A DNA stretch of 64,000 bases from Variovorax sp. HW608 (GTDB lineage Bacteria; Pseudomonadota; Gammaproteobacteria; Burkholderiales; Burkholderiaceae_C): the NCBI RefSeq assembly GCF_900090195.1, contig NZ_LT607803.1, positions 1,612,001 through 1,676,000 on the forward strand, given 5' to 3'. How positions within the stretch are numbered: position 1 is the stretch's first letter; the number at the start of each line of letters is the position of its first letter. The translations under genes and the position numbers were made by a program. Positions 9,443 through 17,981 of the stretch are shown here, piece by piece. The notes beneath the pieces were generated by a model that did not search any database, had not been told where the DNA came from, and was given only the letters and a program-made list of their open reading frames with translations.

Positions 9443-9456
9443 TTGATCCATGTCAA
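9443..9456. promoter_or_regulatory. FNR-like box between DUF302 and lemA
   Basis: TTGATCCATGTCAA differs from the FNR consensus at one base (GTCAA instead of ATCAA). It lies between divergent DUF302 (start 9331) and lemA (start 9517) and could serve either. Confidence 0.45.
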
Positions 9457-9516
9457 GCGCCCACTGAGGGGCATTCGTAGCATTGTCCAAAAGACGTCGA
9501 TCAAGAGAGGACTTTC

Positions 9517-10149
9517 ATGCGCCGCTTGTTCACCCTTATCACTGTCGTCGTGGCCCTGAGCTTGGGCGGATGCGGCTACAACACCCTGCAGAGCAACGAC
9601 GAGCAGATCAAGGCCAGCTGGTCGGAGGTGGTCAACCAGTACCAGCGACGCGCGGACCTGGTGCCGAACCTGGTGAACACGGTCAAGGGTGAAGCCAACT
9701 TTGAGCAATCCACGCTGACCAAGGTCGTAGAGGCCCGCGCCAAGGCGACGTCGATCCAGGCGACGCCGGAGCTCATCAATGATCCACAGGCCTTCCAGAA
9801 ATTCCAGTCGGCGCAGGGCGAACTGTCGAGTGCATTGTCGCGCCTTCTCGTCGTCTCGGAGAACTACCCCACGCTGCGCGCGAACGAGGGATTCCGCGAC
9901 CTGCAGGCGCAGCTCGAAGGCACCGAGAACCGCATCACGGTGGCACGAAACCGCTACATCAAGGCGGTGCAGGAATACAACGTGACAGTGCGCTCCTTTC
10001 CGTCGAACCTGACAGCGATGGCCTTCGGCTACAGCGAGAAGGCGAACTTCGCGGTCGAGGACGAGAAGGCCATCGCTCAGCCACCGAATGTGAGCTTCGG
10101 CGGCACGACAACGGGCGCGAAGAACGACCCGGGAGGAGCGCCCAAGTGA
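9517..10149 (+). CDS. lemA: LemA-family lipoprotein
   Basis: A 210-residue LemA protein. The N-terminus is a lipoprotein signal with lipobox LSLGGC (Cys19), so it should be membrane-anchored facing the periplasm. The body is the helical LemA domain (QIKASWSEVVNQYQRRADLVPNLVNTV). GAGAGGAC lies before ATG 9517. LemA proteins are often encoded with TPM-domain proteins, as here, where the next two genes overlap in stop/start fashion. The joint role in other bacteria is poorly defined (envelope stress). Confidence 0.92.
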   Translation: MRRLFTLITVVVALSLGGCGYNTLQSNDEQIKASWSEVVNQYQRRADLVPNLVNTVKGEANFEQSTLTKVVEARAKATSIQATPELINDPQAFQKFQSAQGELSSALSRLLVVSENYPTLRANEGFRDLQAQLEGTENRITVARNRYIKAVQEYNVTVRSFPSNLTAMAFGYSEKANFAVEDEKAIAQPPNVSFGGTTTGAKNDPGGAPK

Positions 10150-10997
10150 TGCGCATCGCGGCGCGCGCGCTGCTCGTCCTAGGGTTGCTCGTCGGCCTCC
10201 TCGTCCAGGCGCAGGTGCCTGTGCCGCCGCTGACGGCGCGCGTGACCGACCAGACAGGGACGCTGAGTGCACAGCAAGCTTCGACGCTCGAGCAGCAACT
10301 GGCCGCCTTCGAGGCGCGCAAGGGCACCCAGCTCGCCGTTCTCATCGTGCCGACGACGGGGCCGGAGCCAATCGAGCAGTACGCGCTGCGCGTGGCCGAG
10401 CAATGGAAGCTCGGCCGCAAGAACGTGGACGACGCGGCGATCCTCGTGGTCGCCAAGAATGACCGCGCGCTGCGCATCGAGGTGGGCTACGGCCTCGAAG
10501 GCGTGCTCAACGACGCCACCGCCAAGCGGATCATCAGCGAGATCATCGTGCCGCAGTTCCGGCAGCAGGACTTCGCAGGTGGCATCTCCGCAGGATTGCA
10601 ACGGATGATGAGCGTGATCGATGGCGAGCCGCTGCCACCGCCAGCCCGCCGGGCTCGCACCGAAGGCGACGACCTGCCGTCGTACGCTCTGGCGATCGTC
10701 GTGGCGGCGCTCATTCTCGGCTCCATAGCACGCCCGATGCTGGGCCGTGTCGGCGGCTCGGTGGCTACCGGGGGAATCGTCGCGGTCGTGACCTGGCTGA
10801 TGGTGGGTGCACTGGCCAGCGCTCTGTTCGCCGGCGTTCTGGCGTTTTTCGTCACGTTGCTGGGTGGCCAGGGATTGTTACCGATGGTCGGTCGCTATGG
10901 AGGCTTCGGGAATGGGCGGCGCGGAGGCTTCGGAGGTGGGGGGTTCCGCGGTGGGGGCGGCGGTTTCGGCGGCGGTGGTGCGTCGGGAAGGTGGTGA
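10149..10997 (+). CDS. TPM-domain (YgcG-type) membrane protein
   Basis: A 282-residue protein with a signal peptide (residues 1-24), a TPM domain (about 25-150; VTDQTGTLSAQQASTLEQQL, and KNVDDAAILVVAKNDRALRIEVG), two hydrophobic segments (about 175-235) and a Gly-rich tail (GGGFRGGGGGFGGGG). This is the usual YgcG layout. ATG 10149 overlaps the lemA TGA; a GTG one codon earlier is equally possible. It probably acts with LemA at the inner membrane. Confidence 0.88.
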   Translation: MRIAARALLVLGLLVGLLVQAQVPVPPLTARVTDQTGTLSAQQASTLEQQLAAFEARKGTQLAVLIVPTTGPEPIEQYALRVAEQWKLGRKNVDDAAILVVAKNDRALRIEVGYGLEGVLNDATAKRIISEIIVPQFRQQDFAGGISAGLQRMMSVIDGEPLPPPARRARTEGDDLPSYALAIVVAALILGSIARPMLGRVGGSVATGGIVAVVTWLMVGALASALFAGVLAFFVTLLGGQGLLPMVGRYGGFGNGRRGGFGGGGFRGGGGGFGGGGASGRW

Positions 10998-11488
10998 CGG
11001 TGTCGATCGCACGCTTGGTTCGCCATCTGTGCACCACGCACTGGCGCGCCCGGCGCGCATTTCCACGCAAGACATTGAGAGCGATCGAACGCGCGATTCA
11101 CGACGCGGAGACGACGCATACCGGACGAATCCATTTCGTCGTCGAGGCGGCCATGGACGGGCTGCCGCTGTTGCGCGGCCAGTCTGCGCGCGAGCGGGCG
11201 ATCGACCTCTTCTCGCACTTGCGCCTGTGGGACACCGAGGACAACAGCGGGGTGCTGATCTACGTCCTGCTCGCCGATCGACAGGTGGAGATCATCGCTG
11301 ATCGCGGCATCCACGGTCATGTTGGCGCGGCCGGGTGGGGTTCCGTGTGCCGACACATGGAAGCCGCGTTCGCACTTGGACAGTTCGAGAGCGGCACTGT
11401 GCAGGGTGTGCGCGAGGTGGCCGAGCACCTGAGCCAGCACTGTCCAGCCGACGGGCACCATCGGCAGGAGCGGCCGCTGATCTTGTAG
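10994..11488 (+). CDS. Second, shorter TPM-domain protein
   Basis: A 164-residue protein with a TPM-like domain (HTGRIHFVVEAAMDGLPLL, LRLWDTEDNSGVLIYVLLADRQVEIIADRGIH) but no signal peptide. GTG 10994 overlaps the stop of the preceding gene, so lemA and the two TPM genes form one operon. A soluble TPM protein follows the membrane one in many genomes. The C-terminal residues are His/Arg-rich. Confidence 0.82.
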   Translation: MTVSIARLVRHLCTTHWRARRAFPRKTLRAIERAIHDAETTHTGRIHFVVEAAMDGLPLLRGQSARERAIDLFSHLRLWDTEDNSGVLIYVLLADRQVEIIADRGIHGHVGAAGWGSVCRHMEAAFALGQFESGTVQGVREVAEHLSQHCPADGHHRQERPLIL

Positions 11489-11952
11489 GAACCTTGCCGC
11501 CGGCGCGACCGGTTGTGATGCGCATCGACGCAACTCCGGCATGACGAACGCCGCGAACAAGGCCGCAAGCAATGTCGAGTGTTTGTTGTCCGGCTTGTCG
11601 GCGGCAAGCCGACTTGCGTTTGGCAGTCCGTTGAGCCCAACGGTTCAAGAACTGCCAGGCCCGCGCCAACGCCAAGCGTCCGTAGGAACTTGCGCCCCCC
11701 TTTCTCAGGGCTTCGACGCGAAGTGGCTCGAACGCCTGCAACAGGTCCTGAGGCGACTTTCGACGTCGCCACCCTGCTTCAAACGGTGGGTGGCATGAAC
11801 GTCCCGCAATTCACTGCGCTTGCCAAGGGTGGACGCGATGTGGGAACTGTCGCAGAAGATGCCATGAACTCTCGATCGGACGTCCGTCTGGAAACCGGAT
11901 GCGCCCTGCTCTTCGCGCGATAGACCCGCGGGCCGCAACGCCTCCCTGCATG
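11489..11952. other. Intergenic or decayed region, 464 bases
   Basis: No frame here has family features. On the minus strand, about 11640-11772, a stretch reads GGRKFLRTLGVGAGLAVLEP, which resembles a degraded twin-arginine signal (RK instead of RR), but nothing after it is recognisable. The region may be a gene scar at the end of the TPM operon. Confidence 0.35.
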
Positions 11953-12141
11953 TCAGCAACAGCCTCCGTGTCCGCCATGTCCCCCATGTCGGGTCTGCTG
12001 GCCGGGTGCCTGTGAATCGGCGCCGCCAGGCGAAGCGGTCTGTTCGTCACGCGCGTGGCTGCCTCCGATGCGCCGAAGGATGAAGATCAGTGCGACCACG
12101 CCCGCCAGTACGAGAACCCAGTTTTGTGTCAGCCAAGCCAT
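11953..12141 (-). CDS. 62-residue membrane peptide with His-Gly-Cys tail
   Basis: ATG 12141 follows an AGGAG site. Residues 3-22 form one transmembrane segment (LTQNWVLVLAGVVALIFILR). The C-terminus is HGGHGGHGGCC, a likely soft-metal ligand. Such small proteins are common in metal-resistance clusters and are mostly unnamed. The tail suggests copper or a similar metal, which is inference. An FNR-like site lies 114 bases upstream. Confidence 0.7.
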   Translation of the reverse strand: MAWLTQNWVLVLAGVVALIFILRRIGGSHARDEQTASPGGADSQAPGQQTRHGGHGGHGGCC

Positions 12142-12254
12142 AGCGAACTCCTGTCGCGGCCTTCCACCTTGTGGGCGCGTTCGTGCCGTGAAGCCGCCGA
12201 TGAGGACACGAGCACACATGCTTGGCACTATAGGCGCCTGCAGTTCGCTCGCGT

Positions 12255-12268
12255 TTGAGCCACGTCAA
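12255..12268. promoter_or_regulatory. Weak FNR-like box
   Basis: TTGAGCCACGTCAA has two mismatches to TTGAT-N4-ATCAA. It is upstream of the small His/Cys peptide gene. It counts mainly because of the similar sites nearby. Confidence 0.3.
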
Positions 12269-12290
12269 GGCGAGAGCCTCCAGGGGATGG

Positions 12291-12776
12291 TCAGCGGTTG
12301 CGCAATTGCGAGACTGCGTCGATGGTGAACTCGATCTCGGCCGGGCGCTCCGGCAGCTTCACCCACACACGGAAGCGGTACGGCCCGTCGTACACCATTC
12401 CGAACAGCTGGCCATACGATCCGACGCCGTTCACTGGCATGGGCGGAAGGTACCGCGGCGGCTGGTCCACGATGCCCGGTTCGACCAACTGCGCCCGAAT
12501 GATCGCGTCGTCGATGCGGCGGCCGGTCTTCGCGTCGAACACCGCGAGCACCAGGTGGTTGATCTTGCCGCCGCCGGGCGGCGGACCGCCGTGCAGCTCC
12601 TCGATGGCGTGTTGCTGGGAAACGATGGCTTCCGGCACGAGGCCCCAGTAGACAGCCACGCCGTCGCGCTCCACGCGCTGCTGGGCGCGCGACAAGGGGG
12701 ACCAGGAAAACAGGGCAAGCACGCCCGCGATCACGAACCAGCGCCGCAGGCCGTTGGGGAGATGGAAAGCTTGCAT
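12291..12776 (-). CDS. Exported protein, YtkA-like fold possible
   Basis: A 161-residue protein with a cleavable signal peptide (residues 1-31; GVLALFSWSPLSRA). The mature part (GGKINHLVLAVFDAKTGRRI, then YGQLFGMVYDGPYRFRVWVK) resembles periplasmic beta-sandwich domains of the YtkA type, which occur beside copper and metal genes. I do not recognise a named family with certainty. It lies between the His/Cys peptide and the CusF-like gene, all leftward. Confidence 0.6.
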   Translation of the reverse strand: MQAFHLPNGLRRWFVIAGVLALFSWSPLSRAQQRVERDGVAVYWGLVPEAIVSQQHAIEELHGGPPPGGGKINHLVLAVFDAKTGRRIDDAIIRAQLVEPGIVDQPPRYLPPMPVNGVGSYGQLFGMVYDGPYRFRVWVKLPERPAEIEFTIDAVSQLRNR

Positions 12777-12844
12777 CGAAGTCTCCTAGATGTGCGTCCT
12801 CTCGACCATCTTCGCCGCCGTGATCTTCACGTCCGCCGTGGGAA

Positions 12845-13216
12845 CTACGGCACCTTCTTGATGCCTGTCAGGACGAACGCACCGTGCGAGTGCTCCGCGT
12901 TGAAGCGCACCTTATCGCCCTCCTTGAGGCTGTCGAGGAGCTTGTTGTCGGCCGCCAGGTACTCCCTGGTCATGGCGCTCGTACCTAGATTGACGTTCGG
13001 GCCGTTCTTGAGCGTGATCTTGCTGTGCTTGCGGTCGATCCTGCGCACGACGCCGTCGTAGGGCAGCTCCGTCGGCCCAGCGTCGGACCGTGCATGCGGC
13101 GGCGGGTGGCTTGCCGGCTCGTCGTGGTGCTCGGAGAGTCCGAACGCGAGCGAGCCGGCAGTTGCGAGGATGGCGGCGATGGCGAGATGCTGGAGTCGGT
13201 TCACTGGCTTCTCCAT
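12845..13216 (-). CDS. CusF-like periplasmic copper-binding protein
   Basis: A 123-residue protein starting at ATG 13216, with a signal peptide (1-27) and a His-rich linker (EHHDEPASHPPPH, 29-41). A CusF-like OB-fold follows (KITLKNGPNVNL, SAMTREYLAADN, LLDSLKEGDKVRF). CusF binds Cu(I)/Ag(I) through Trp44, Met47 and Met49; here the Trp is absent and only one Met (M82) remains in that segment, so metal binding may differ. An FNR-like site lies 67 bases upstream. Confidence 0.7.
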   Translation of the reverse strand: MEKPVNRLQHLAIAAILATAGSLAFGLSEHHDEPASHPPPHARSDAGPTELPYDGVVRRIDRKHSKITLKNGPNVNLGTSAMTREYLAADNKLLDSLKEGDKVRFNAEHSHGAFVLTGIKKVP

Positions 13217-13282
13217 TGATGGTGCGCGGGTCTGAGCGCGGTGCAGGTTGCTCGAAGCGTAGAACAGCGGGCGCCCGTCCAA

Positions 13283-13296
13283 TTGATCTGGCTCAA
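13283..13296. promoter_or_regulatory. FNR-like box upstream of cusF-like gene
   Basis: TTGATCTGGCTCAA has one mismatch to TTGAT-N4-ATCAA. Its position relative to the CusF-like start at 13216 fits a promoter element. Confidence 0.45.
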
Positions 13297-13434
13297 CTGG
13301 GGTGTCGGAATATTGGGAGCGGCATACCCGCAAGACCCGGGGCAATTCATGATGCGAACGCGCCGCCGGTTTGAGAACATGGACACCGCATTTGAGAAGC
13401 CATCTCGTCGAAGCTCAGCTCCACCAGTACTGCC

Positions 13435-13590
13435 CATGTCGCCCTCCTTGGTCCCGTTAGCCAATGAAACCTCCTTCGGGGGCGGTTACGCGCCGCTCTC
13501 CCTGCTCTCCCTGCTCTCCCCGCTCGAAAATGCGGTCCTTGCGCCCGGTCATGCGCAAACAATGAGGGTAATCGACCGATGCTACGCATG
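13435..13590 (+). pseudogene. Internally deleted fragment of archaeal-type methionine adenosyltransferase
   Basis: In one frame this reads PLANETSFGGGYAPLS, then PLENAVL, then VIDRC. The intact gene at 22404-23588 has PLANDTSFGVGYAPLS, ALENAVL and VVDRC. At DNA level 13435-13550 aligns with about 22831-22930, and 13570-13585 with about 23045-23055. A 9-base unit (CTGCTCTCC) is repeated inside the fragment, adding 18 bases. It is a decayed partial copy directly before the VTT gene. Confidence 0.75.
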
Positions 13591-14178
13591 AGCCTGCAAT
13601 CCGGCCTGCTTCGTGCCCTGACGCGGCGCTCCGACTCACGCGCGTTTCCGCTGGTGGTAGCCGGGGCAGCATTGGCGGCGGAACTGTCGATGGCGGTTCC
13701 GTTTGCAGGCCTGCTCATTGCCGCGGTGCTGCTGGCGCCGCGACGCTGGGTGTCCATTGCGGTTTGGGCAAGCCTCGGTGCGGCCATCGGCGCGCTTGTG
13801 CTGTACCTTGTGTTCCATCACTTGGGGTGGAATCGTCTTTTCGCGGCCTATCCGGACGTGGTGCGCTCTGCCGCATGGCGTGACGCGACGCATTGGCTGG
13901 AACACTACGGTGTCGTCTCGCTCTTGGTCATTGCGGCGCTGCCGGTGCCTCTGACCCCCGCGCTCATGTTTGCAGGGATCTCCCGCCTCCCGGTCGTGGA
14001 GGTCATTGCCGCCCTGTGGCTTGGCAAGTTGGCGAAGTACCACGTCTATGCCTGGCTCGCCTCGCGATTTCCGGATCGGCTGATCATGCACGGCCAGCGC
14101 CATCTCGATGCGTTGCGCACAGTGCTCGGCAACGGCAAGGAGGATCGCGGAGGCCCCCCGCCTACGCGGGGAGGATGA
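13579..14178 (+). CDS. Small VTT/DedA-like membrane protein
   Basis: A 199-residue protein with about four hydrophobic segments. The layout resembles the VTT (SNARE-associated Golgi, DedA/YqaA) family: GVVSLLVIAALPVPLTPALM followed by GISRLPVVEVIAALWLGKLAK. Members are inner-membrane proteins of the lipid scramblase or transport type. The start is uncertain (ATG 13579 or 13588). The first codons overlap the MAT remnant, so the promoter or start may have been created by that fragment. Confidence 0.72.
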   Translation: MLRMSLQSGLLRALTRRSDSRAFPLVVAGAALAAELSMAVPFAGLLIAAVLLAPRRWVSIAVWASLGAAIGALVLYLVFHHLGWNRLFAAYPDVVRSAAWRDATHWLEHYGVVSLLVIAALPVPLTPALMFAGISRLPVVEVIAALWLGKLAKYHVYAWLASRFPDRLIMHGQRHLDALRTVLGNGKEDRGGPPPTRGG

Positions 14179-14203
14179 TGGCGCTAGTGGCCGACCTCGC
14201 AGC

Positions 14204-15328
14204 TCACGCGTACAGCTGCCGCCTCAGGCGCATCACGCTCCAGGTACCCAGCATCGCCGTCGTCCCCGCAAGCATTGCAAAGTGCGTCCAGAGCACTCGG
14301 ATGCCCACGCCCTTCATCAGCACCCCCAGCCCGATCTCCATGTAATGCCGCACGGGGCTGAGCGAGGCGAGCCACTGCATGAACGTGGGCATGCTCTCCA
14401 CCGGCACGGTCGTGCCCGAAAGGAACATGAGCGGGAAAAGCACCAGGAAAGAGAGCAGCAGGGCCTGCTGCAGGTTCTGCGCGAGCGTGCCGATCAGGAA
14501 GCCGATGGACAGGAAGGCGGTGAGCCCGATGGCGGACGCGGCGAAGAACAGGGTCAGGTCGCCGGGCATCGGCACCCCGAACCACCGTCCGATCATCAAG
14601 CTTGGCACCAGCGCGACCATCCCAATCACGAGAGGCGGCGCCGCTTTCGCGACGATCAGCTCGTGGCTGCGCAGCGGCGTGACAATCAGCTGCTCGATGG
14701 TGCCCGACTCCTTTTCGCGCACGAGGCCGGCCGCAGCGGTCACTATGCCCACGAGAGCGCTGGCGACCACGATCATGGAAACGGCCATGAAGTGCTTAAA
14801 TTCCAGCTGCGGGTTGTACCAAATTCGGGTCTCGGCGCGCACGCCTGGCAACGTTCCGGTCAGGCCCTGGCGCGCCGCCTGCTGCACCATCACTTCGTGG
14901 GCGAACCCGCCAACGATAGCCTGCGCGTAGCCGCGCGCTGCGTTGGCCGTATTCGAGTTCGTGCCGCTGAGAATCACCTGGACCTGCGGCGAACGCCCGG
15001 AGCCGACATCGGCGGCGAAGCCCGCCGGGATCACGAGCGCGAGGTCCGCCCGGCCGGCGTCGAGCATGCCGTCGATCGCCGGCAGGCTGGCTGCGGGCAG
15101 TAGCAGGCGGAAGTAGTCCGTGGCCCGGAATCGATCCACCAACCGGGCGCTGAGCTCGGTGCGGTCGCTGTCGTACACGACCAGCTTGAGGTTGCGCACA
15201 TCGAAGGAGAGCGCCGCCGTGCACATCACCACGTCGGCGGTGTAGATGAAGACGATCAGGGCCAGCAGGACGCGGTCGCGCAGGAACTGCCGGAACTCCT
15301 TGCGGATGGCCGCAACGAGCCGAATCAT
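14204..15328 (-). CDS. ABC-2 type exporter permease (YbhR-like)
   Basis: A 374-residue ABC-2 permease: one N-terminal membrane segment, a large periplasmic domain (about 45-170) and five C-terminal membrane segments with the family motif REKESGTIEQLIVTP (about 207-221). ATG 15328 overlaps the stop of the paralogous permease (ATGA). It forms a heterodimeric membrane unit with the upstream gene, powered by the two-domain ATPase. The likely role is drug or xenobiotic export, by analogy to YbhFSR. Confidence 0.88.
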   Translation of the reverse strand: MIRLVAAIRKEFRQFLRDRVLLALIVFIYTADVVMCTAALSFDVRNLKLVVYDSDRTELSARLVDRFRATDYFRLLLPAASLPAIDGMLDAGRADLALVIPAGFAADVGSGRSPQVQVILSGTNSNTANAARGYAQAIVGGFAHEVMVQQAARQGLTGTLPGVRAETRIWYNPQLEFKHFMAVSMIVVASALVGIVTAAAGLVREKESGTIEQLIVTPLRSHELIVAKAAPPLVIGMVALVPSLMIGRWFGVPMPGDLTLFFAASAIGLTAFLSIGFLIGTLAQNLQQALLLSFLVLFPLMFLSGTTVPVESMPTFMQWLASLSPVRHYMEIGLGVLMKGVGIRVLWTHFAMLAGTTAMLGTWSVMRLRRQLYA

Positions 15329-16458
15329 CGCGCCACCTTCTTGCGCAGGCTGAGGCTCGCGGCCACCAGCAGCACGACCGCGTAGCCGGCCAGAAGCGCC
15401 AGGTTGCCCCAGAGGTATTCCAGCCCTACGCCCTTGAGGAACAGGTCGCGGCTGATGTCGTTGAAATACCGCGTAGGAAATGCGTAGGTGTACAACTGCA
15501 GCACGTAGGGCATCGTGCCGATCGGGAAGAGAAAGCCAGAGAACAGGAACGACGGCATCAGCGTCCCCACGAGCGAAAGGAACACTGCGGCGACCTGGGT
15601 ACGCACCACCGCGGACACCGCGACGCCCAGTGCGACCGTGACGAACACATAGAGGAGCGACGCCCCGAGCAGGAGCGTCAAGCTGCCTCGCAGCGGGATG
15701 CCGAACCAGGCGGTGCCAGCGCCCAGCACCAGCAGCATCTGCCCGAACGCAATCAGCGCGTACGGCAGCACTTTGCCCAGGACGAAGAGGGCCGGCGTGA
15801 CCGGTGACACGTAGATCTGCTCGATGGTGCCCCGCTCGCGTTCGCGCACGATCGCCAGCGCGGTGAGCATGGGTGGGAAGGCCATCAGCAGCACCGCGAA
15901 GAGGCCGGGCACGATGTAGTTCACCGTACGCATCGAAGGGTTGAACCACACACGCGTCTCGAGCTGCACTGGCGGTGGCAGCGAAAGCCCCAACTCTGCG
16001 AGGCGGCGCTGCGCGGCTTGCTCGGAGAAGCGGTTGACGACCGCTGCGGCGTAGTTCGACACGATCAGCGCAGTGGCGGAGAAGGAGCCGTCCAGCAAGA
16101 GCTGCACGCTTGCTTCACGGCCGGCCCGGAGCTCGTGGGTGAATTCCGGCGGTATATCGAGCACCACGGTCGCCTTGCCGGTGTCGAGTACCGCCCGGGC
16201 CTGTGCATCCGAACGCACCAGTGACTGCAGGTGGAAGTAGCCGCTGCGCACGAACGCTTCCGTAAGCCGGCCGCTCTCCTGGGTGCCGTCGCGGTCTCGC
16301 ACGGCCAGCGGCACATCTTCCACGTCCATCGAGATGCCATAGCCGAAGATGAACAGCATGAGCAGGGGCAGCACGATGGCGACAGCAAGGGTGATCGGAT
16401 CCCGCAGGATTTCGATTCCTTCCTTGCGCACCAGGGCGCGCAGCACGCGCGTAGTCAT
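15325..16458 (-). CDS. ABC-2 type exporter permease (YbhS-like)
   Basis: A 377-residue paralogue of the next permease with the same topology. The ABC-2 motif is RERERGTIEQIYVSPVT. ATG 16458 overlaps the TGA of the ATPase gene (four bases), so the whole operon is translationally coupled. Residues 1-45 contain the first membrane segment (TLAVAIVLPLLMLFIFGYG). Confidence 0.9.
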   Translation of the reverse strand: MTTRVLRALVRKEGIEILRDPITLAVAIVLPLLMLFIFGYGISMDVEDVPLAVRDRDGTQESGRLTEAFVRSGYFHLQSLVRSDAQARAVLDTGKATVVLDIPPEFTHELRAGREASVQLLLDGSFSATALIVSNYAAAVVNRFSEQAAQRRLAELGLSLPPPVQLETRVWFNPSMRTVNYIVPGLFAVLLMAFPPMLTALAIVRERERGTIEQIYVSPVTPALFVLGKVLPYALIAFGQMLLVLGAGTAWFGIPLRGSLTLLLGASLLYVFVTVALGVAVSAVVRTQVAAVFLSLVGTLMPSFLFSGFLFPIGTMPYVLQLYTYAFPTRYFNDISRDLFLKGVGLEYLWGNLALLAGYAVVLLVAASLSLRKKVAR

Positions 16459-17981
16459 GCCACGGACTCCGCGCTCGTTGCGCGCTCGCCGGACGCGGCT
16501 TTGGTGCCCGTCATCAAGCGCACGAAGACATCCTCGAGAGTCCCGCCGCCCTGCGTCGCGCGAAGTGCAGCCGGTGTGTCCATCGCCAGCAGCCGTCCGC
16601 GATCGATGAACGCGACGCGATCGCATTGCTCTGCCTCGCGCAGGTAGTGGGTCGTCACCAGGACGGCCGTCCCGCTGCGGCTGATCTGCCCGATAAAGCG
16701 CCAGAACGCGGCTCGCGACACCGGATCGACTCCGGAGGTGGGCTCGTCCAGGAACAACACATCCGGACGGTGCAGCACCGCACACCCGAGTGCGAGTCGC
16801 TGCCGCAGCGCGCCGGAGAGGCTGCGCACGAGCCGCCGCCCCTCGCCGAGCAACCCGGCCAGCTGCAGCGCCCACCTGGCCCGCTGCTGCAATTCGCCGG
16901 CACGCAGCCCATACACCGAGCCGAAGAAGTCGATGTTCTCAGCCACCGTCAGGTCGAGGTAAAGGGAAAAGTGCTGCGACATGTAGCCGATGCGCCCCTT
17001 CACCGCGCCAGGCCGCAGCGCGACGTCGATGCCTGCGACTTGAATCGCGCCCTCGCTGGGCGCAAGGATGCCGCAAAGCATCCGGATGATGGTGCTCTTT
17101 CCGGACCCGTTCGGTCCGAGCAACCCGAACACCTCGCCTCGAGCCACCGGAAAGCTCACGTCATCGACCGCCGTGAAATCACCGAACCGGCACGTGAGAT
17201 GCTGCACTTCGATGGCATTTCCTGGCGCATGGGTGGCCGGGGGGATGGGGGGCGGCTCCCCTCCGGCCGGCGGTGGCAAGAGCCGGCTGACCTCCTTTTC
17301 CAGGTCCGGGCCGAAAGCCGCTGGGCGGTCGCAGGCCAGCACTCGTCCTGCGGAGAGCAGCGCGACTCGGTCGCACCCTGCCGCCTCGTCCATGTAGGAG
17401 GTGGCGACCAGAATGGTCTTGCCGCGCGCGTGAAACGCCCGCAGCATGCCCCACAGCTCCCGGCGCGACACGGGATCCACACCGAGCGTCGGCTCGTCCA
17501 GCACGAGGATCTCTGGTTCGTGGAGCAAGCTGCAACAAACTGCGAGCTTCTTCTGCATGCCGCCCGAAAGGGCTTGGGCGCGGCGCTCGAGAAAGGGCGC
17601 CAACCCAGAGAAGCGCAACAACTGTTCGCGCCTTTGCGCGAACACCTCGATCGGCACAGCGCGGATGGCCGCAAAGAACGCGAGGTTCTCGCTCACGGTC
17701 AGGTCCCCGTATAGCGAGTAAGCCTGGGCGACGTAGCCGAGCGACGCGTTGATGCGGGCCGCGTCCTGGACGCTGTCGAGGCCGTCCACCGTCACGCCAC
17801 CCGTGGTCGGGTCCAGGATGGCGCATACGGATTGCAGGAGGGTCGTCTTGCCTGCGCCATCGGCGCCGACGATGGCAAACATCTCGCCGCGCCCCACTGT
17901 AAAGGTGACATTTTCCAGCGCCACCTGCCGCCCGAAACGGCGCGTTAGCGAGTGGACCGCGATCGCTTCAGCTGCGGGCAC
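16455..17981 (-). CDS. Tandem ABC ATPase (YbhF-like, two nucleotide-binding domains)
   Basis: A 508-residue cytoplasmic ATPase made of two fused nucleotide-binding domains. Domain 1 has Walker A GADGAGKT (39-46), signature LSGGM (138-142) and Walker B ILVLDEPT (158-165). Domain 2 has GPNGSGKS (289-296), signature LSGAL (388-392) and VLFLDEPT. The switch position is ATSYMDEA in domain 1, with Ser in place of His, but TTHYLREA in domain 2; the first site is probably degenerate. It overlaps both neighbours and drives the two ABC-2 permeases. Confidence 0.92.
   Translation of the reverse strand: MPAAEAIAVHSLTRRFGRQVALENVTFTVGRGEMFAIVGADGAGKTTLLQSVCAILDPTTGGVTVDGLDSVQDAARINASLGYVAQAYSLYGDLTVSENLAFFAAIRAVPIEVFAQRREQLLRFSGLAPFLERRAQALSGGMQKKLAVCCSLLHEPEILVLDEPTLGVDPVSRRELWGMLRAFHARGKTILVATSYMDEAAGCDRVALLSAGRVLACDRPAAFGPDLEKEVSRLLPPPAGGEPPPIPPATHAPGNAIEVQHLTCRFGDFTAVDDVSFPVARGEVFGLLGPNGSGKSTIIRMLCGILAPSEGAIQVAGIDVALRPGAVKGRIGYMSQHFSLYLDLTVAENIDFFGSVYGLRAGELQQRARWALQLAGLLGEGRRLVRSLSGALRQRLALGCAVLHRPDVLFLDEPTSGVDPVSRAAFWRFIGQISRSGTAVLVTTHYLREAEQCDRVAFIDRGRLLAMDTPAALRATQGGGTLEDVFVRLMTGTKAASGERATSAESVA

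Noticed and set aside
11640..11772. Twin-arginine-like signal segment on the minus strand
   Set aside because: The motif has RK instead of RR and no recognisable protein follows; treated as possible debris only.
13495..13530. Microsatellite or short tandem repeat as a regulatory element
   Set aside because: The CTGCTCTCC units are an expansion inside the MAT remnant; no evidence of a regulatory role.
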